Assembly (NCBI RefSeq): GCF_004168255.1
Contig: NZ_SEWG01000010.1
Location: forward strand, 43,550-107,549
Reading direction: 5' to 3'
DNA: 64,000 bases
Source of the DNA: Mucilaginibacter terrigena
GTDB lineage: Bacteria > Bacteroidota > Bacteroidia > Sphingobacteriales > Sphingobacteriaceae
Shown: positions 17,472 to 26,301 of the stretch, one piece after another
Position numbering within the stretch: position 1 is the first letter of the stretch
Layout of the letters: every line of letters starts with the position of its first letter
The notes under the pieces: generated by a model
Databases searched by the model: none
The model's input: only the letters and a program-made list of their open reading frames with translations
What the model was told of the DNA's origin: nothing
Translations under genes and position numbers: made by a program

Positions 17472-17834
17472 TTAAAACGGCAGATCGTCGTCATCAGGGG
17501 CCGAGCTGATATCAGCAGGGGCTGCGTATTCAGCGGCCGAAGCTGCGCCGGCATTACCCAATTGGTTTATTTTCCACAATTGCAGGGTGTTAAAATAAAC
17601 TACCTTACCTGTTTTGTCGGTCCATTTACGGCCTTTCAAATTAAAAAACACCTCTACATCATCACCAACCTTAACATTATCCATCAGGTTGGTTCTATCT
17701 TGTATAGCTTCAAACTTTAAATACTCGGGATATTGTGGGTTCTCGATGTATTCAAGTATCAGTTCTCTCTTCTTTAACGACTCGGTAACCTGTTGGGTTG
17801 CCGATACTTCATATACTTTACCTTTAACTTCCAT
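17472..17834 (-). CDS. DUF3127 OB-fold-like protein with SSB-type C-terminal tip
   Basis: 120 residues. The first 90 residues (MEVKGKVYEVSATQQVTES to LQLWKIN) fit DUF3127, a small beta-barrel family widespread in Bacteroidota. An Ala/Gly-rich flexible linker follows and the protein ends DDDDLPF, nearly identical to the acidic tip of bacterial single-stranded DNA-binding proteins (DDDIPF) that recruits RecO, PriA, exonuclease I and others. I infer a single-stranded nucleic-acid binding role with partner recruitment. It is a monocistronic gene, divergent from the THUMP methyltransferase. Confidence 0.8.
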   Translation of the reverse strand: MEVKGKVYEVSATQQVTESLKKRELILEYIENPQYPEYLKFEAIQDRTNLMDNVKVGDDVEVFFNLKGRKWTDKTGKVVYFNTLQLWKINQLGNAGAASAAEYAAPADISSAPDDDDLPF

Positions 17835-17918
17835 AATTGCAGAAAATGTTTAAAATGTAAAGTTAATAGTATGAAATTAAATAGCGGCGTATTTAATTCA
17901 TAAATTCGCAAAATAATT

Positions 17919-19094
17919 ATGCAAGTTTTCCACACCGAGAGTAAGATCATTATCACCTGCAACAAAAGGCTGTCGCCATATTTGCAGCAAGAGGTTGAAG
18001 CATTAGGCTTTAAACCCACACGCGTTTGGCAAACCGGCGTAGAGCTGGTTGGCAACGTTACCGATACCATAGCGCTAAACCTTAACCTGCGCTGTGCAAG
18101 CCAGGTTTTATACCTGCTAAAAAGCTTTACAGCTGCCGACCCAAAAGAATTGTACGACGAACTGGTACAGATAGAATGGGAAGAACTGATCGATTTTTCG
18201 GGATACTTCTCGGTAACCTCAAACGTTAATAACGAGCACATACTTACCCCGCTGTTTGCCAACGTTAAAGTAAAAGACGCCATTGTAGACAGGATAAAAG
18301 ATAAAAAAGGCATCCGCCCAAACTCGGGCGCCGATGCTAACAAAACCGTTGTAAGCCTTTACTGGCAGGATGATAAGGCTGATATCTATCTGGATACATC
18401 GGGCGAAACCCTGGCCAAACACAGCTACCGTAAAATACCGGGCAAGGCCCCAATGCTTGAGGCTTTGGCCACATCAACCATTATGGCTACCAATTGGGAC
18501 AGGAACAGCACGTTCATTAACCCCATGTGCGGTTCGGGTACGCTGGCTATTGAGGCAGCGCTGCTGGCTACCGATAAACATCCTGGCCTTTTCCGTATGA
18601 ACTATGGCTTTATGCATATTATGGGGTACGACGAGCAGGAGTTTTTTGTTGAGCGCCGTAAACTAAAGGATAAAGCCAAAAAGGCGGTCGACTTTAAGAT
18701 CATAGCTACGGATATATCTGAAGATGCCGTAGATATTGCCCGCAAAAACGCAAATACCGCAGGTGTAGAACATTTAATAGAATTTTACGTTTGTGATTTT
18801 GAAGGTACCGAAGTTCCTGCAGATGCGGGTATTGTAATGTTTAACCCCGAGTATGGCGAACGTTTAGGCGTACACACCAAACTGGAGATAACCTACAAAC
18901 GCATTGGCGATTATTTGAAAAAGAAATGCCTTGGCTACCGCGGGTACGTTTTTACCGGCAATCCCGACCTGGCCAAAAAAATAGGTTTAAAGGCGGCCCG
19001 CCGTATCGAGTTTTATAATGGCAAGCTGGACTGCCGCTTGTTTGAGTATGAATTGTATGAAGGCAGCAAACGCCAACTAAAAGAAGAAGAATGA
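17919..19094 (+). CDS. THUMP-domain class I RNA methyltransferase (RlmL N-half/YpsC type)
   Basis: 391 residues: an N-terminal THUMP RNA-binding domain (about 50-160) and a Rossmann-like methyltransferase. The SAM motif is NPMCGSGTLAIEAALLA and the acidic ATDISEDAVDIARKNA follows. The catalytic motif reads NPEYGERLG, where E. coli RlmL has NPPYGERL, so the second Pro of the NPPY motif is Glu. Likely makes m2G in 23S rRNA; the exact base is inferred from homology. The next gene starts inside its stop codon (ATGA overlap). Confidence 0.88.
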   Translation: MQVFHTESKIIITCNKRLSPYLQQEVEALGFKPTRVWQTGVELVGNVTDTIALNLNLRCASQVLYLLKSFTAADPKELYDELVQIEWEELIDFSGYFSVTSNVNNEHILTPLFANVKVKDAIVDRIKDKKGIRPNSGADANKTVVSLYWQDDKADIYLDTSGETLAKHSYRKIPGKAPMLEALATSTIMATNWDRNSTFINPMCGSGTLAIEAALLATDKHPGLFRMNYGFMHIMGYDEQEFFVERRKLKDKAKKAVDFKIIATDISEDAVDIARKNANTAGVEHLIEFYVCDFEGTEVPADAGIVMFNPEYGERLGVHTKLEITYKRIGDYLKKKCLGYRGYVFTGNPDLAKKIGLKAARRIEFYNGKLDCRLFEYELYEGSKRQLKEEE

Positions 19095-19582
19095 AAAAAC
19101 TGATCATATTTGCACTATTATTAACATCGTTTTGCGCACAGGCACAGGAGGAACTGGCGTTCCCGTTTCAGGGCGGAGCGCCAATTATGGATAGATTTTT
19201 TAAGGATAGCTTGGTTGTTAGCCCCGATATTATTAATAAAAAGGCTGCCGGCGTGGCTGTAATAAAATTCACAGCCGATATAAATGGCAATATATCAAAG
19301 CTGGTTATTTACTACGCCGACGATTACGTGTTAACTATTCCGGCTATTGAAGCGTTGAAAAAATCAACCAAAAAATGGATAATACCCAACAAGGAAAAAT
19401 TCCACGATTTTATTATCCCTTTCTCTATCAATTTTAATAACCCGGCATCCGGTACTACCGATATGCAAAAAACCGCTTACGAATTTTATAAAAGCCGCCG
19501 CCCAATTGTAGCCCGCGACCAAATACCACTAAACGCGGCTACTTTGCTGCCAACAGTGGTGGTAAAATATGATATACAATAA
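19091..19582 (+). CDS. Exported protein with weak TonB-C-like region
   Basis: 163 residues with a signal peptide (MKKLIIFALLLTSFCAQAQ). The middle (VAVIKFTADINGNISKLVIYYADDYVLTIPAIEALKKS) resembles the C-terminal domain of TonB-like energy transducers, a fold common in small Bacteroidota periplasmic proteins, but there is no membrane anchor or Pro-rich linker. It overlaps the methyltransferase stop by four bases, so translation is coupled, though no functional link is evident. A perfect hairpin terminator follows. Confidence 0.65.
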   Translation: MKKLIIFALLLTSFCAQAQEELAFPFQGGAPIMDRFFKDSLVVSPDIINKKAAGVAVIKFTADINGNISKLVIYYADDYVLTIPAIEALKKSTKKWIIPNKEKFHDFIIPFSINFNNPASGTTDMQKTAYEFYKSRRPIVARDQIPLNAATLLPTVVVKYDIQ

Positions 19583-19594
19583 GAGATAGTATAA

Positions 19595-19640
19595 ACTATA
19601 AACAAAGAAAGCGGCCTAAGCCGCTTTCTTTGTTTATAGT
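19595..19640 (+). terminator. Perfect 21-base-pair hairpin terminator
   Basis: Arms of 21 bases at 19595-19615 and 19620-19640 are exact complements around a four-base loop (ctaa). The core is aaagaaagcggc. It ends the methyltransferase operon. Confidence 0.88.
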
Positions 19641-19720
19641 CAACATTATTTAAAATTTTTTTTAAAATCCGCGTGGCGAGCAATCTCGTTTATATGTTAT
19701 TACCAATGCACGAATAAAGA

Positions 19721-19960
19721 ATGAGTAATATGTTGAACTACAAGGTAAAAGCAGTTGCGACTAACATACGCAGCAAACGCGAACAATTAAATTACACGCA
19801 GGAATATCTTGCCGCTAAGCTTAATATATCTCAAAATGCCTACAGTAAAATAGAGTTGGGTTACACCAAAATAACCGTTGAACGCCTTTTTCAGATAGCT
19901 GATGTTTTAGAGACCAACCTGACTGAGCTGATAAACAGCGAAAAGGCCGAAGCCGCCTGA
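19721..19960 (+). CDS. XRE-family helix-turn-helix regulator
   Basis: 79 residues, a single HTH domain: IRSKREQLNYTQEYLAAKLNISQNAYSKIELG with the recognition helix around SQNAYSKIE. No sensor or dimerisation extension. An in-frame ATG at 19730 is an alternative start. It is solitary, behind a strong terminator, and the neighbouring genes do not form a toxin-antitoxin or phage context, so its target is unknown. Confidence 0.88.
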   Translation: MSNMLNYKVKAVATNIRSKREQLNYTQEYLAAKLNISQNAYSKIELGYTKITVERLFQIADVLETNLTELINSEKAEAA

Positions 19961-19997
19961 CTGGCAAAAAAGCCTGCGCGTTAAAAACAGCAACTGT

Positions 19998-20005
19998 TAT
20001 ATTTG
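19998..20005 (+). promoter_or_regulatory. -7 element for the HD-domain gene
   Basis: TATATTTG, an exact TAnnTTTG match 17 bases before the ATG. No clear -33 box upstream. Confidence 0.45.
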
Positions 20006-20021
20006 CATACAAACTGCAAAT

Positions 20022-20672
20022 ATGAACAACGCCGATACAATAAGTAAAACCGTAGATTTTGTACAGGAAACTTTAAAGGGCGCCGAAGGCGGGCACGATT
20101 GGTGGCATATACACCGTGTTTGGACAAACGCCAAACACATCGCAAAAACCGAGAAGTGCGATTTGCTTACGGTAGAACTTGCCGCATTACTACACGATAT
20201 TGCTGATAGTAAATTTCATAATGGCGATGAAGAAATAGGCCCTGCTACGGCCGGTAACTTCCTTGCAAGTATTGCTACCCCTGCAGATGTAATACTTCAT
20301 GTGCAACAGATCATCAGGCACATGTCTTTTAAAGCCAGCTTTGATAAGGCCGGCTTTCATTCGAACGAATTAGCTGTTGTACAGGATGCCGACAGGCTGG
20401 ATGCCATTGGCGCCATTGGTATTGCCCGTGCTTTTAATTATGGCGGCTTTAAAGCCAGGGAGATCTATAACCCCCACATTCAGCCAAACATTAATATGAG
20501 CAAGGAGGAATACAAAAACTCAACTGCCCCTACCATCAACCATTTTTACGAAAAGCTGCTGTTACTTAAAGATAAAATGAACACCGCAACAGGCAGGCAG
20601 CTCGCCATGCAGCGGCACACCTTTATGCAAACCTACCTGCAACAATTTTATTCAGAGGTTACGCCACAATAA
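20022..20672 (+). CDS. HD-domain phosphohydrolase
   Basis: 216 residues with the HD metal-binding set: His in GGHDWWHIHRVW, the His-Asp doublet in AALLHDIAD, and Asp in VVQDADRLDAIGAIG. This matches the YedJ/HDIG-like subgroup of predicted phosphohydrolases acting on nucleotides or other phosphate compounds. The substrate is not known. Cytosolic, no signal. It is monocistronic with its own -7 element. Confidence 0.88.
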   Translation: MNNADTISKTVDFVQETLKGAEGGHDWWHIHRVWTNAKHIAKTEKCDLLTVELAALLHDIADSKFHNGDEEIGPATAGNFLASIATPADVILHVQQIIRHMSFKASFDKAGFHSNELAVVQDADRLDAIGAIGIARAFNYGGFKAREIYNPHIQPNINMSKEEYKNSTAPTINHFYEKLLLLKDKMNTATGRQLAMQRHTFMQTYLQQFYSEVTPQ

Positions 20673-20753
20673 GTGTAACATAAATCAAGTTCAGTTATCA
20701 CATACATTAAAAACCAATTAAACCCGGCGCAGTAAAAAACGTCATAATTAAAT

Positions 20754-21287
20754 ATGAAGAATATTTTCGCAGCAATAACCTTTTTGATCATAAGCACCGG
20801 TTTGTCGGCCCAAACCAAAAACAATATCTCAAACGCTAAAATAGCTTTCGAGTTAAAAAACCTGGGTATTAAAACAGGAGGCACCATTGGTGGCGTACAA
20901 GGCAACATTGCATTTGACCCGGCCAACCTGGCGGCCAGTAAAATAGAAGCTACTGCCGATGCCAATACAATAAACACAGATAACAGCATGCGCGATGATC
21001 ACCTGAAAAAGGAGGATTATTTTCATGTGGATGCGTATCCAAAATTAAGCCTGTCGTCGGTATCATTCAAAAAAAAGAATGCTGGTAATTATATAGGGCA
21101 GTTTAACCTTACCATAAAAGGCAAAACCAAAGTTGTAGATGTACCCTTTACCTACACTGAACAGGGTAATGCGGGGGTTTTTAAAGGCGACTTTAAAATT
21201 AACCGTAAAGATTTTGGCGTGGGCGGCAACAGCATGACCATGAGCGACGAGGTTACTATATCGATAGAGGCGCAGGCTGCAAAATAA
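20754..21287 (+). CDS. YceI family periplasmic lipid-binding protein
   Basis: 177 residues with a signal peptide (MKNIFAAITFLIISTGLSAQ) and the YceI lipocalin-like barrel: VQGNIAFDPANLAASKIEA, MRDDHLKKEDYFHVDAYP and the closing GVGGNSMTMSDEVTISIEA. Characterised relatives bind polyisoprenoids. No operon partners; the 96-base gap to the PhoR-like kinase suggests separate transcription. Confidence 0.92.
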   Translation: MKNIFAAITFLIISTGLSAQTKNNISNAKIAFELKNLGIKTGGTIGGVQGNIAFDPANLAASKIEATADANTINTDNSMRDDHLKKEDYFHVDAYPKLSLSSVSFKKKNAGNYIGQFNLTIKGKTKVVDVPFTYTEQGNAGVFKGDFKINRKDFGVGGNSMTMSDEVTISIEAQAAK

Positions 21288-21383
21288 ATACCCGCCCGTT
21301 GCGCGCCAAATGATAATAATTAATTAACATAAAAGCCTGCCATCTTGTTAATTATAACCATTTACAAATAGTAACTTTATACT

Positions 21384-22448
21384 ATGAAATTGCGCGTATT
21401 GATCCTGATAAACGCTGCCGCGGTTGCCATAACGCTATCGGCAGTAAACTACTATTTTCAGCATAAGTGGTACGATATGATGATAACCTTTCTGGTTACT
21501 TTCATCACCAGCTACCTTGTTTTTTACTACCTGATCGAAAAATACGTCTACTCAAAAATAAAGCTCATTTATAAGCTTATACATAATCTTAAACTTGGCC
21601 GCGACCTTAGGGATGCGCTTGGCGAACACGTAAGCGCCGACCCTATCAATGATGTGGAACAGGAGGTGCAGGAATGGGCACGACAAAAAAAAAGCGAGAT
21701 AGACGAACTGAAAAAACAGGAAAGGTTTCGCAGGGATTTTTTATCAAATATATCGCACGAGTTTAAAACGCCACTATTTGCCATACAAGGCTACATTGAA
21801 GCTTTGCAGGATGATGGACTGGAAGACCGGGAACTGGCCGTGCAATTTCTTGAAAAAGCATCAAAAAACGTAGACAGGCTGAGCTACCTGATCAATGACC
21901 TGGACGAGATCTCGAAACTGGAATCGGGCGAGATGCCTATTAACTATACCAAATTCAAAATAAATGACCTGATAAGGGAAGTTTTTGAATCGCTTGAGCT
22001 GAAAAGCAAGCAGCACAATATTAAGTTAATGTTTAAGCAAAAATACGACGATGGAATTTTTGTGAACGCCGATCGCGAAAAGATACGCCAGGTGCTGGTA
22101 AACCTGATAGACAATTCTTTTAAATATGGTAAAGAAGAGGGTACAACATCGGTAAGTACCTTTACCCTGCACGAACAGGTGCTTATTGAAGTTACAGATG
22201 ATGGCATTGGGATCGAAGAAAAATTTCTTCCAAGGTTATTTGAGCGCTTTTTCCGCACCGATACCAGCCGTTCAAGGCAAATCGGCGGCTCGGGGCTTGG
22301 GCTGGCCATTGTTAAGCATATTATAGAAGCACATCAGCAAACTATTAATGTGCGCAGCACCGAAAGTATGGGCTCAACATTTGGCTTTACGCTGCAAATA
22401 GCCCGTCAATCGCTTCCATTCCCCAATATCCCTGTATTAAAAAGTTAA
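21384..22448 (+). CDS. PhoR-like sensor histidine kinase
   Basis: 354 residues with two short membrane helices near the N terminus (about 7-23 and 31-51) and almost no periplasmic loop, then a linker, HisKA with His in NISHEFKTPLFAI and HATPase with LIDNSFKYG, DDGIGIE and GGSGLGLAIV. The absence of a sensor loop is as in PhoR kinases that read phosphate status through the transporter and PhoU. DUF47 (PhoU-like) and PiT genes follow at once. No response regulator is adjacent, so PhoB must be elsewhere. Confidence 0.88.
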   Translation: MKLRVLILINAAAVAITLSAVNYYFQHKWYDMMITFLVTFITSYLVFYYLIEKYVYSKIKLIYKLIHNLKLGRDLRDALGEHVSADPINDVEQEVQEWARQKKSEIDELKKQERFRRDFLSNISHEFKTPLFAIQGYIEALQDDGLEDRELAVQFLEKASKNVDRLSYLINDLDEISKLESGEMPINYTKFKINDLIREVFESLELKSKQHNIKLMFKQKYDDGIFVNADREKIRQVLVNLIDNSFKYGKEEGTTSVSTFTLHEQVLIEVTDDGIGIEEKFLPRLFERFFRTDTSRSRQIGGSGLGLAIVKHIIEAHQQTINVRSTESMGSTFGFTLQIARQSLPFPNIPVLKS

Positions 22449-22478
22449 CATTAACTTAACATTGCAACCTTACCTTTA
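22445..22478 (+). promoter_or_regulatory. Candidate Pho box and -7 element before the DUF47-PiT genes
   Basis: TTAACAT at 22445 and again at 22456: a direct repeat with exact 11-base period, the geometry of PhoB boxes (7-base half-sites, 4-base spacers). TACCTTTA at 22471-22478 is one mismatch from TAnnTTTG and lies five bases downstream of the repeat. The first half-site overlaps the stop of the kinase gene. Confidence 0.5.
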
Positions 22479-22496
22479 CGGAAATTTAAATGCAAA

Positions 22497-23147
22497 ATGT
22501 CACTTAACAGTATATTCCAGTATTTTGTTCCGAAAGATAAGAAGACCTTTTTCCCATTGTTTGAGCAAGCTGCAAGCAATGTTGTAAGTATGTCTACAAT
22601 TTTGGTTGAGGCCGTTAACTCTGTTAACCCCGCTACCCGCGAAGAACTATTCAGGCAGATTGACAAGCTTGAAAACAAAGGCGACGAACTTACCCACCAG
22701 ATTTACCTGGAACTGGGCAAAAATTTCATAACCCCATTTGATCGTGAAGATATCCACGCCTTAGCTACCGCTATTGATGATATTGCCGATTATATACATG
22801 GCGCTGCAAACCGCATGCTGCTATACAAAATAGATGACTTTAACGAGCACATCCGCAAATTGGCCGAACTAATACTACAGGCCGGTACCGATCTTGAAAA
22901 AGCTGTACGCGAGTTGAAAGACCTGCGCAACGTACGTGCCATTGCCGACTCTTGTATCCGCATTAACAGCGTAGAAAACCAGGCCGATTATGTTTTTGAC
23001 CGTGCCGTTGCCGATCTGTTCCTTTACGAAACAGACGCCATACGCCTGATAAAATATAAAGAGATATTGGCTGCACTTGAAACCGCTACAGATATGTGCG
23101 AAGATGCTGCCAACGTAATGGAGTCGATTCTAATTAAAAACGCCTAA
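22497..23147 (+). CDS. DUF47 (PhoU-like) phosphate transport regulator
   Basis: 216 residues, all-alpha, of the DUF47/PhoU-related family that sits beside PiT transporters. The pattern KGDELTHQIYLELGKNFITPFDREDIHALATAIDDIADYI is characteristic, with the acidic metal-cluster type residues E/DxxxD. It probably gates or signals for the adjacent low-affinity phosphate transporter. It begins 21 bases before the PiT gene and follows the candidate Pho box. Confidence 0.92.
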   Translation: MSLNSIFQYFVPKDKKTFFPLFEQAASNVVSMSTILVEAVNSVNPATREELFRQIDKLENKGDELTHQIYLELGKNFITPFDREDIHALATAIDDIADYIHGAANRMLLYKIDDFNEHIRKLAELILQAGTDLEKAVRELKDLRNVRAIADSCIRINSVENQADYVFDRAVADLFLYETDAIRLIKYKEILAALETATDMCEDAANVMESILIKNA

Positions 23148-23168
23148 GCATAATTTTATATTATTTAA

Positions 23169-24176
23169 ATGGTTACCACCCTACTTGTTGCTGTAGTTGC
23201 CCTGGCGCTCATATTTGATTATACCAACGGCTTTCATGATGCGGCCAACTCTATAGCTACCATAGTTTCAACCAAAGTACTTACGCCTTTTCAGGCGGTA
23301 TTGCTGGCTGCTGTATTTAATTTTGCCGCTTACTTTTTTATTAAGGACCATAAAGTAGCCAACACCGTTGCCAAAACGGTCCACGAAGAATTTATTACCC
23401 TGCACGTAGTACTGGCAGGCCTTATTGCTGCTATTACCTGGAACTTAACCACCTGGTGGTTTGGTATCCCTTCCAGCTCGTCGCATACGCTTATCGGCGG
23501 CTTTGCTGGCGCAGGTATTACCAATGCTTTATCTATGGGTAACCATGCTATGGCAGCCATTAACTCGGCATACATTTTTAAGATCATTGCTTATATTGTT
23601 TTGGCCCCGTTCATAGGCTTATTTATCGCCTATTTTATAACCATCCTCATTTTGCATATTTGTAAGCGGGCCAAACCCGCGGTTGCCGAACGTTGGTTTA
23701 AAAGGCTGCAACTGGTATCGGCTGCTGCGTTAAGCTTTGCACACGGCACCAACGATGCGCAAAAGGTAATGGGTATTTTATACGTTAGTTTGGTAGCCGC
23801 CAAGGTGGTTACCAGCGGCGCGCCAATGCCCGAGTGGATCCCGCTGGCGTGTTACAGCGCAATAGCATTGGGTACCATGTCTGGCGGATGGAAGATCGTA
23901 AAAACCATGGGTTCAAAAATAACAAAGATCACCCCGCTGGAAGGTGTTGCCGCCGAAACCGCAGGTGCTGTAACTTTGTTTATTACCGAGCACTTTGCTA
24001 TCCCGGTTTCAACAACGCACACCATCACCGGTTCTATCATAGGGGTTGGTTTAACAAAACGTGTATCAGCCGTACGCTGGGGGGTTACTATAAACCTGGT
24101 TTGGGCATGGATAATTACCATACCTATTTCGGCTATTATTGCAGGGTTGGTGTTTATGCTGGTAAGGCACTGGTAA
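23169..24176 (+). CDS. PiT-family inorganic phosphate transporter
   Basis: 335 residues, about ten membrane helices. The duplicated PHO4 signature is seen in both halves: DYTNGFHDAANSIATIV near the N terminus and SFAHGTNDAQKVMGIL in the middle, with FGIPSSSSHTLIGG and FAIPVSTTHTITGS as the paired loops. A proton- or sodium-driven metal-phosphate symporter in the inner membrane. Co-transcribed with DUF47. Confidence 0.95.
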   Translation: MVTTLLVAVVALALIFDYTNGFHDAANSIATIVSTKVLTPFQAVLLAAVFNFAAYFFIKDHKVANTVAKTVHEEFITLHVVLAGLIAAITWNLTTWWFGIPSSSSHTLIGGFAGAGITNALSMGNHAMAAINSAYIFKIIAYIVLAPFIGLFIAYFITILILHICKRAKPAVAERWFKRLQLVSAAALSFAHGTNDAQKVMGILYVSLVAAKVVTSGAPMPEWIPLACYSAIALGTMSGGWKIVKTMGSKITKITPLEGVAAETAGAVTLFITEHFAIPVSTTHTITGSIIGVGLTKRVSAVRWGVTINLVWAWIITIPISAIIAGLVFMLVRHW

Positions 24177-24193
24177 TTACGCATTACTGGCAG

Positions 24194-24201
24194 TAAATTT
24201 G
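24194..24201 (+). promoter_or_regulatory. -7 element for the DUF4197 lipoprotein
   Basis: TAAATTTG, exact TAnnTTTG match 14 bases before the ATG, so the leader is very short. Confidence 0.45.
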
Positions 24202-24214
24202 CTTACCTTATTGC

Positions 24215-24937
24215 ATGAAAAAAACCCTTTTACTTTTCCCGTTCCTTTTTGTTTTATTATCCAGCTGCGATACCCTTAACCAGGTAGCGCAAACCACTAT
24301 ACAACAGTATGGCAACCCAACCACACTCGAAATAAACAACGGCCTTAAACAGGCGCTTGAAATTGGCACCGGCAAAAGCTCCGACCAGCTATCGGCGCTT
24401 AACGGCTTTTTCGGCAATGCCGCTATTAAAATATTATTCCCGCCCGAAGCACAAAAGGCTGAGAAAGCCTTACGCAGCATAGGCCTGGGCAAATTAGCCG
24501 ACGATGTGATACTCTCGCTTAACCGCGCTGCCGAAGATGCCGCAGTACAGGCAAAACCTATTTTTGTTAACGCCATTAAACAAATGACCTTAACAGACGT
24601 GACCAATATTTTATTGGGCAAGCAGGATGCTGCTACACAATATTTTAAACGGACCACCACATTGCAGTTGTCATCAAAATTTAAGCCTGTGATACAAACC
24701 AGCTTAAATAAGGTAGGCGCCACAAAATATTATACCGATGCCGCAAACGCTTATAATAAAGTGCCATTTGCAAGCAAAATAAACCCCGATATCAGCGATT
24801 ACGTTACCCAGAAAGCAATTGACGGTTTGTTTGTACAGATAGCTAAAGAAGAGCTTAACATTCGCCAAAACCTGGGCGCGCGTACAACGCCATTACTACA
24901 AAAAGTATTTGGTTACTACGATAAGAATAAGAAGTAA
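24215..24937 (+). CDS. DUF4197 family lipoprotein
   Basis: 240 residues. A lipoprotein signal peptide with lipobox LLSSC (Cys21) is followed by an all-alpha DUF4197 domain (ALEIGTGKSSDQLSALNGFFGNAAIKILFPPEA is the conserved start). It should be anchored to the inner face of the outer membrane or the inner membrane. The molecular role of the family is unknown. Own promoter element; a hairpin terminator follows. Confidence 0.88.
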   Translation: MKKTLLLFPFLFVLLSSCDTLNQVAQTTIQQYGNPTTLEINNGLKQALEIGTGKSSDQLSALNGFFGNAAIKILFPPEAQKAEKALRSIGLGKLADDVILSLNRAAEDAAVQAKPIFVNAIKQMTLTDVTNILLGKQDAATQYFKRTTTLQLSSKFKPVIQTSLNKVGATKYYTDAANAYNKVPFASKINPDISDYVTQKAIDGLFVQIAKEELNIRQNLGARTTPLLQKVFGYYDKNKK

Positions 24938-24955
24938 TATTATAGAAAGTTATTT

Positions 24956-24988
24956 AAAAGCGACAGATTTTCATCTGCCGCTTTTTTT
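24956..24988 (+). terminator. Terminator between convergent DUF4197 and anti-sigma genes
   Basis: aaagcg-a-cagat pairs with atctg-c-cgcttt around tttc, followed by a run of seven T. Confidence 0.8.
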
Positions 24989-24990
24989 CG

Positions 24991-26301
24991 CTATTTACCA
25001 AACTCCACCATAACCTTCACTTCTTCCGCTTTGCCATTTATATTGCCACTCCAAGCCGGGCCATCTTTGATCAGGCTGATGGCTTTATTGTCGGCGGCTA
25101 TACTTAAGCTTTTGACTATTTTAATATTCGCTATGCTGCCATTAGCATTAACTGTAAAGGTTAGCCCAACCGTGCCCTCTTTACCATCAGGAGTGTTAGC
25201 ATTATCTTTTAAGTATTTGTTGAAAACATCCCAGCCTGTATATGGGCGGGCCTTAGCTGCTTTAACTTTTTGGGATGCCCTGGCTACAACCACCTCGCTT
25301 AACGAATTAGAGTTTTCGTCCAGCTCGACCTTTAGGCTATCCTTGCCTTTAACATCCAAAGTTTTGCTGTTATAGCCAACAGAGCCAAACGCCAGGGTTT
25401 CGTCTTTTTTAACATTGGGTAAGGTAAATTTAACGTTAGCATCTGTTTGCGTAGCCGTAGTTTTGCCCACAACCTTTACCGATACCCCAGCTAATGGCGA
25501 GCCATTATTACGGTTCAATACCACTCCTGATACCAGGTTTGACGGTAAACCCGCGGCCATCAAAACAGATGGGTTATTATCGTTCTGCTTGCCCGGCCTA
25601 ACCGTCATATCGGCACCGTCGGCTTTGCTTTTCAATACGGTTAATTCCGATGGTTTTTTGGTTATGGCTACGCGTTCGCCGCCTAAGACAGTGTCCAGCT
25701 TTTTACTTGCCATGTAATCCGTAGCTACCATATCTTCTAAAGGGGTAACTTCGGGCACGCTTTTTAAAACATCATCCTGTTTTGGACTAATTTCGCGCAT
25801 CATCGCGATAGTATTATCCGCGCTTTTATCAGTAACGATATCTGCTTTTGCTTTAGCTGTGGGCTTTTTGTTATACGCAAATGCTTTTTTTTGGGGCCCG
25901 GCAATAAGGGCATCACCTTCTTTATCTACCACAACCGGCGTAGTATCTGCGGGCTGCAATTTTTTTGGCGCTGTAGTAGTGGCAACTTTTTGTAATGAGC
26001 CCGTCTCACCCCCTTTATACAGCACTCCCACAACTATGGCAAAGCCTATAACGCTGGCCGCAATGGATATTACCGTCCACGGTATTATTCTGCGCGTTTT
26101 GGCGGTTGTTCGGGCCTGCAGGCGCTCCTGAAGCGATGCCAGGTTATCCTGTTGGTTACCTGCCCGGCCATACCCCTCCAGCGCGTCCATCAAAAACGGA
26201 TCGCCCTGTGCCTCGCGTTCCAGTTTATGCATGGCGCGGGCATTAAGCTCCCCGTTAAGGTACTTCTGTATTTGCTGTATATCGGCCCGTTTATCTTTCA
26301 C
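24991..26301 (-). CDS. Anti-sigma-like membrane protein with carboxypeptidase-regulatory and TonB-C domains
   Basis: About 436 residues. The cytosolic N terminus (IQQIQKYLNGELNARAMHKLER, then DPFLMDALEGY) is the pattern of Bacteroidota anti-sigma-like proteins. A membrane helix (about 72-95) follows, then a long low-complexity periplasmic linker, a carboxypeptidase-D regulatory-like beta-sandwich (VSGVVLNRNNGSPLAGVSV) and a TonB-C-like domain at the C terminus. No ATG is available: a GTG at 26301 or an in-frame TTG at 26313 starts it, both overlapping the sigma gene. It probably holds the ECF sigma factor and senses periplasmic state. Confidence 0.78.
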   Translation of the reverse strand: MKDKRADIQQIQKYLNGELNARAMHKLEREAQGDPFLMDALEGYGRAGNQQDNLASLQERLQARTTAKTRRIIPWTVISIAASVIGFAIVVGVLYKGGETGSLQKVATTTAPKKLQPADTTPVVVDKEGDALIAGPQKKAFAYNKKPTAKAKADIVTDKSADNTIAMMREISPKQDDVLKSVPEVTPLEDMVATDYMASKKLDTVLGGERVAITKKPSELTVLKSKADGADMTVRPGKQNDNNPSVLMAAGLPSNLVSGVVLNRNNGSPLAGVSVKVVGKTTATQTDANVKFTLPNVKKDETLAFGSVGYNSKTLDVKGKDSLKVELDENSNSLSEVVVARASQKVKAAKARPYTGWDVFNKYLKDNANTPDGKEGTVGLTFTVNANGSIANIKIVKSLSIAADNKAISLIKDGPAWSGNINGKAEEVKVMVEFGK

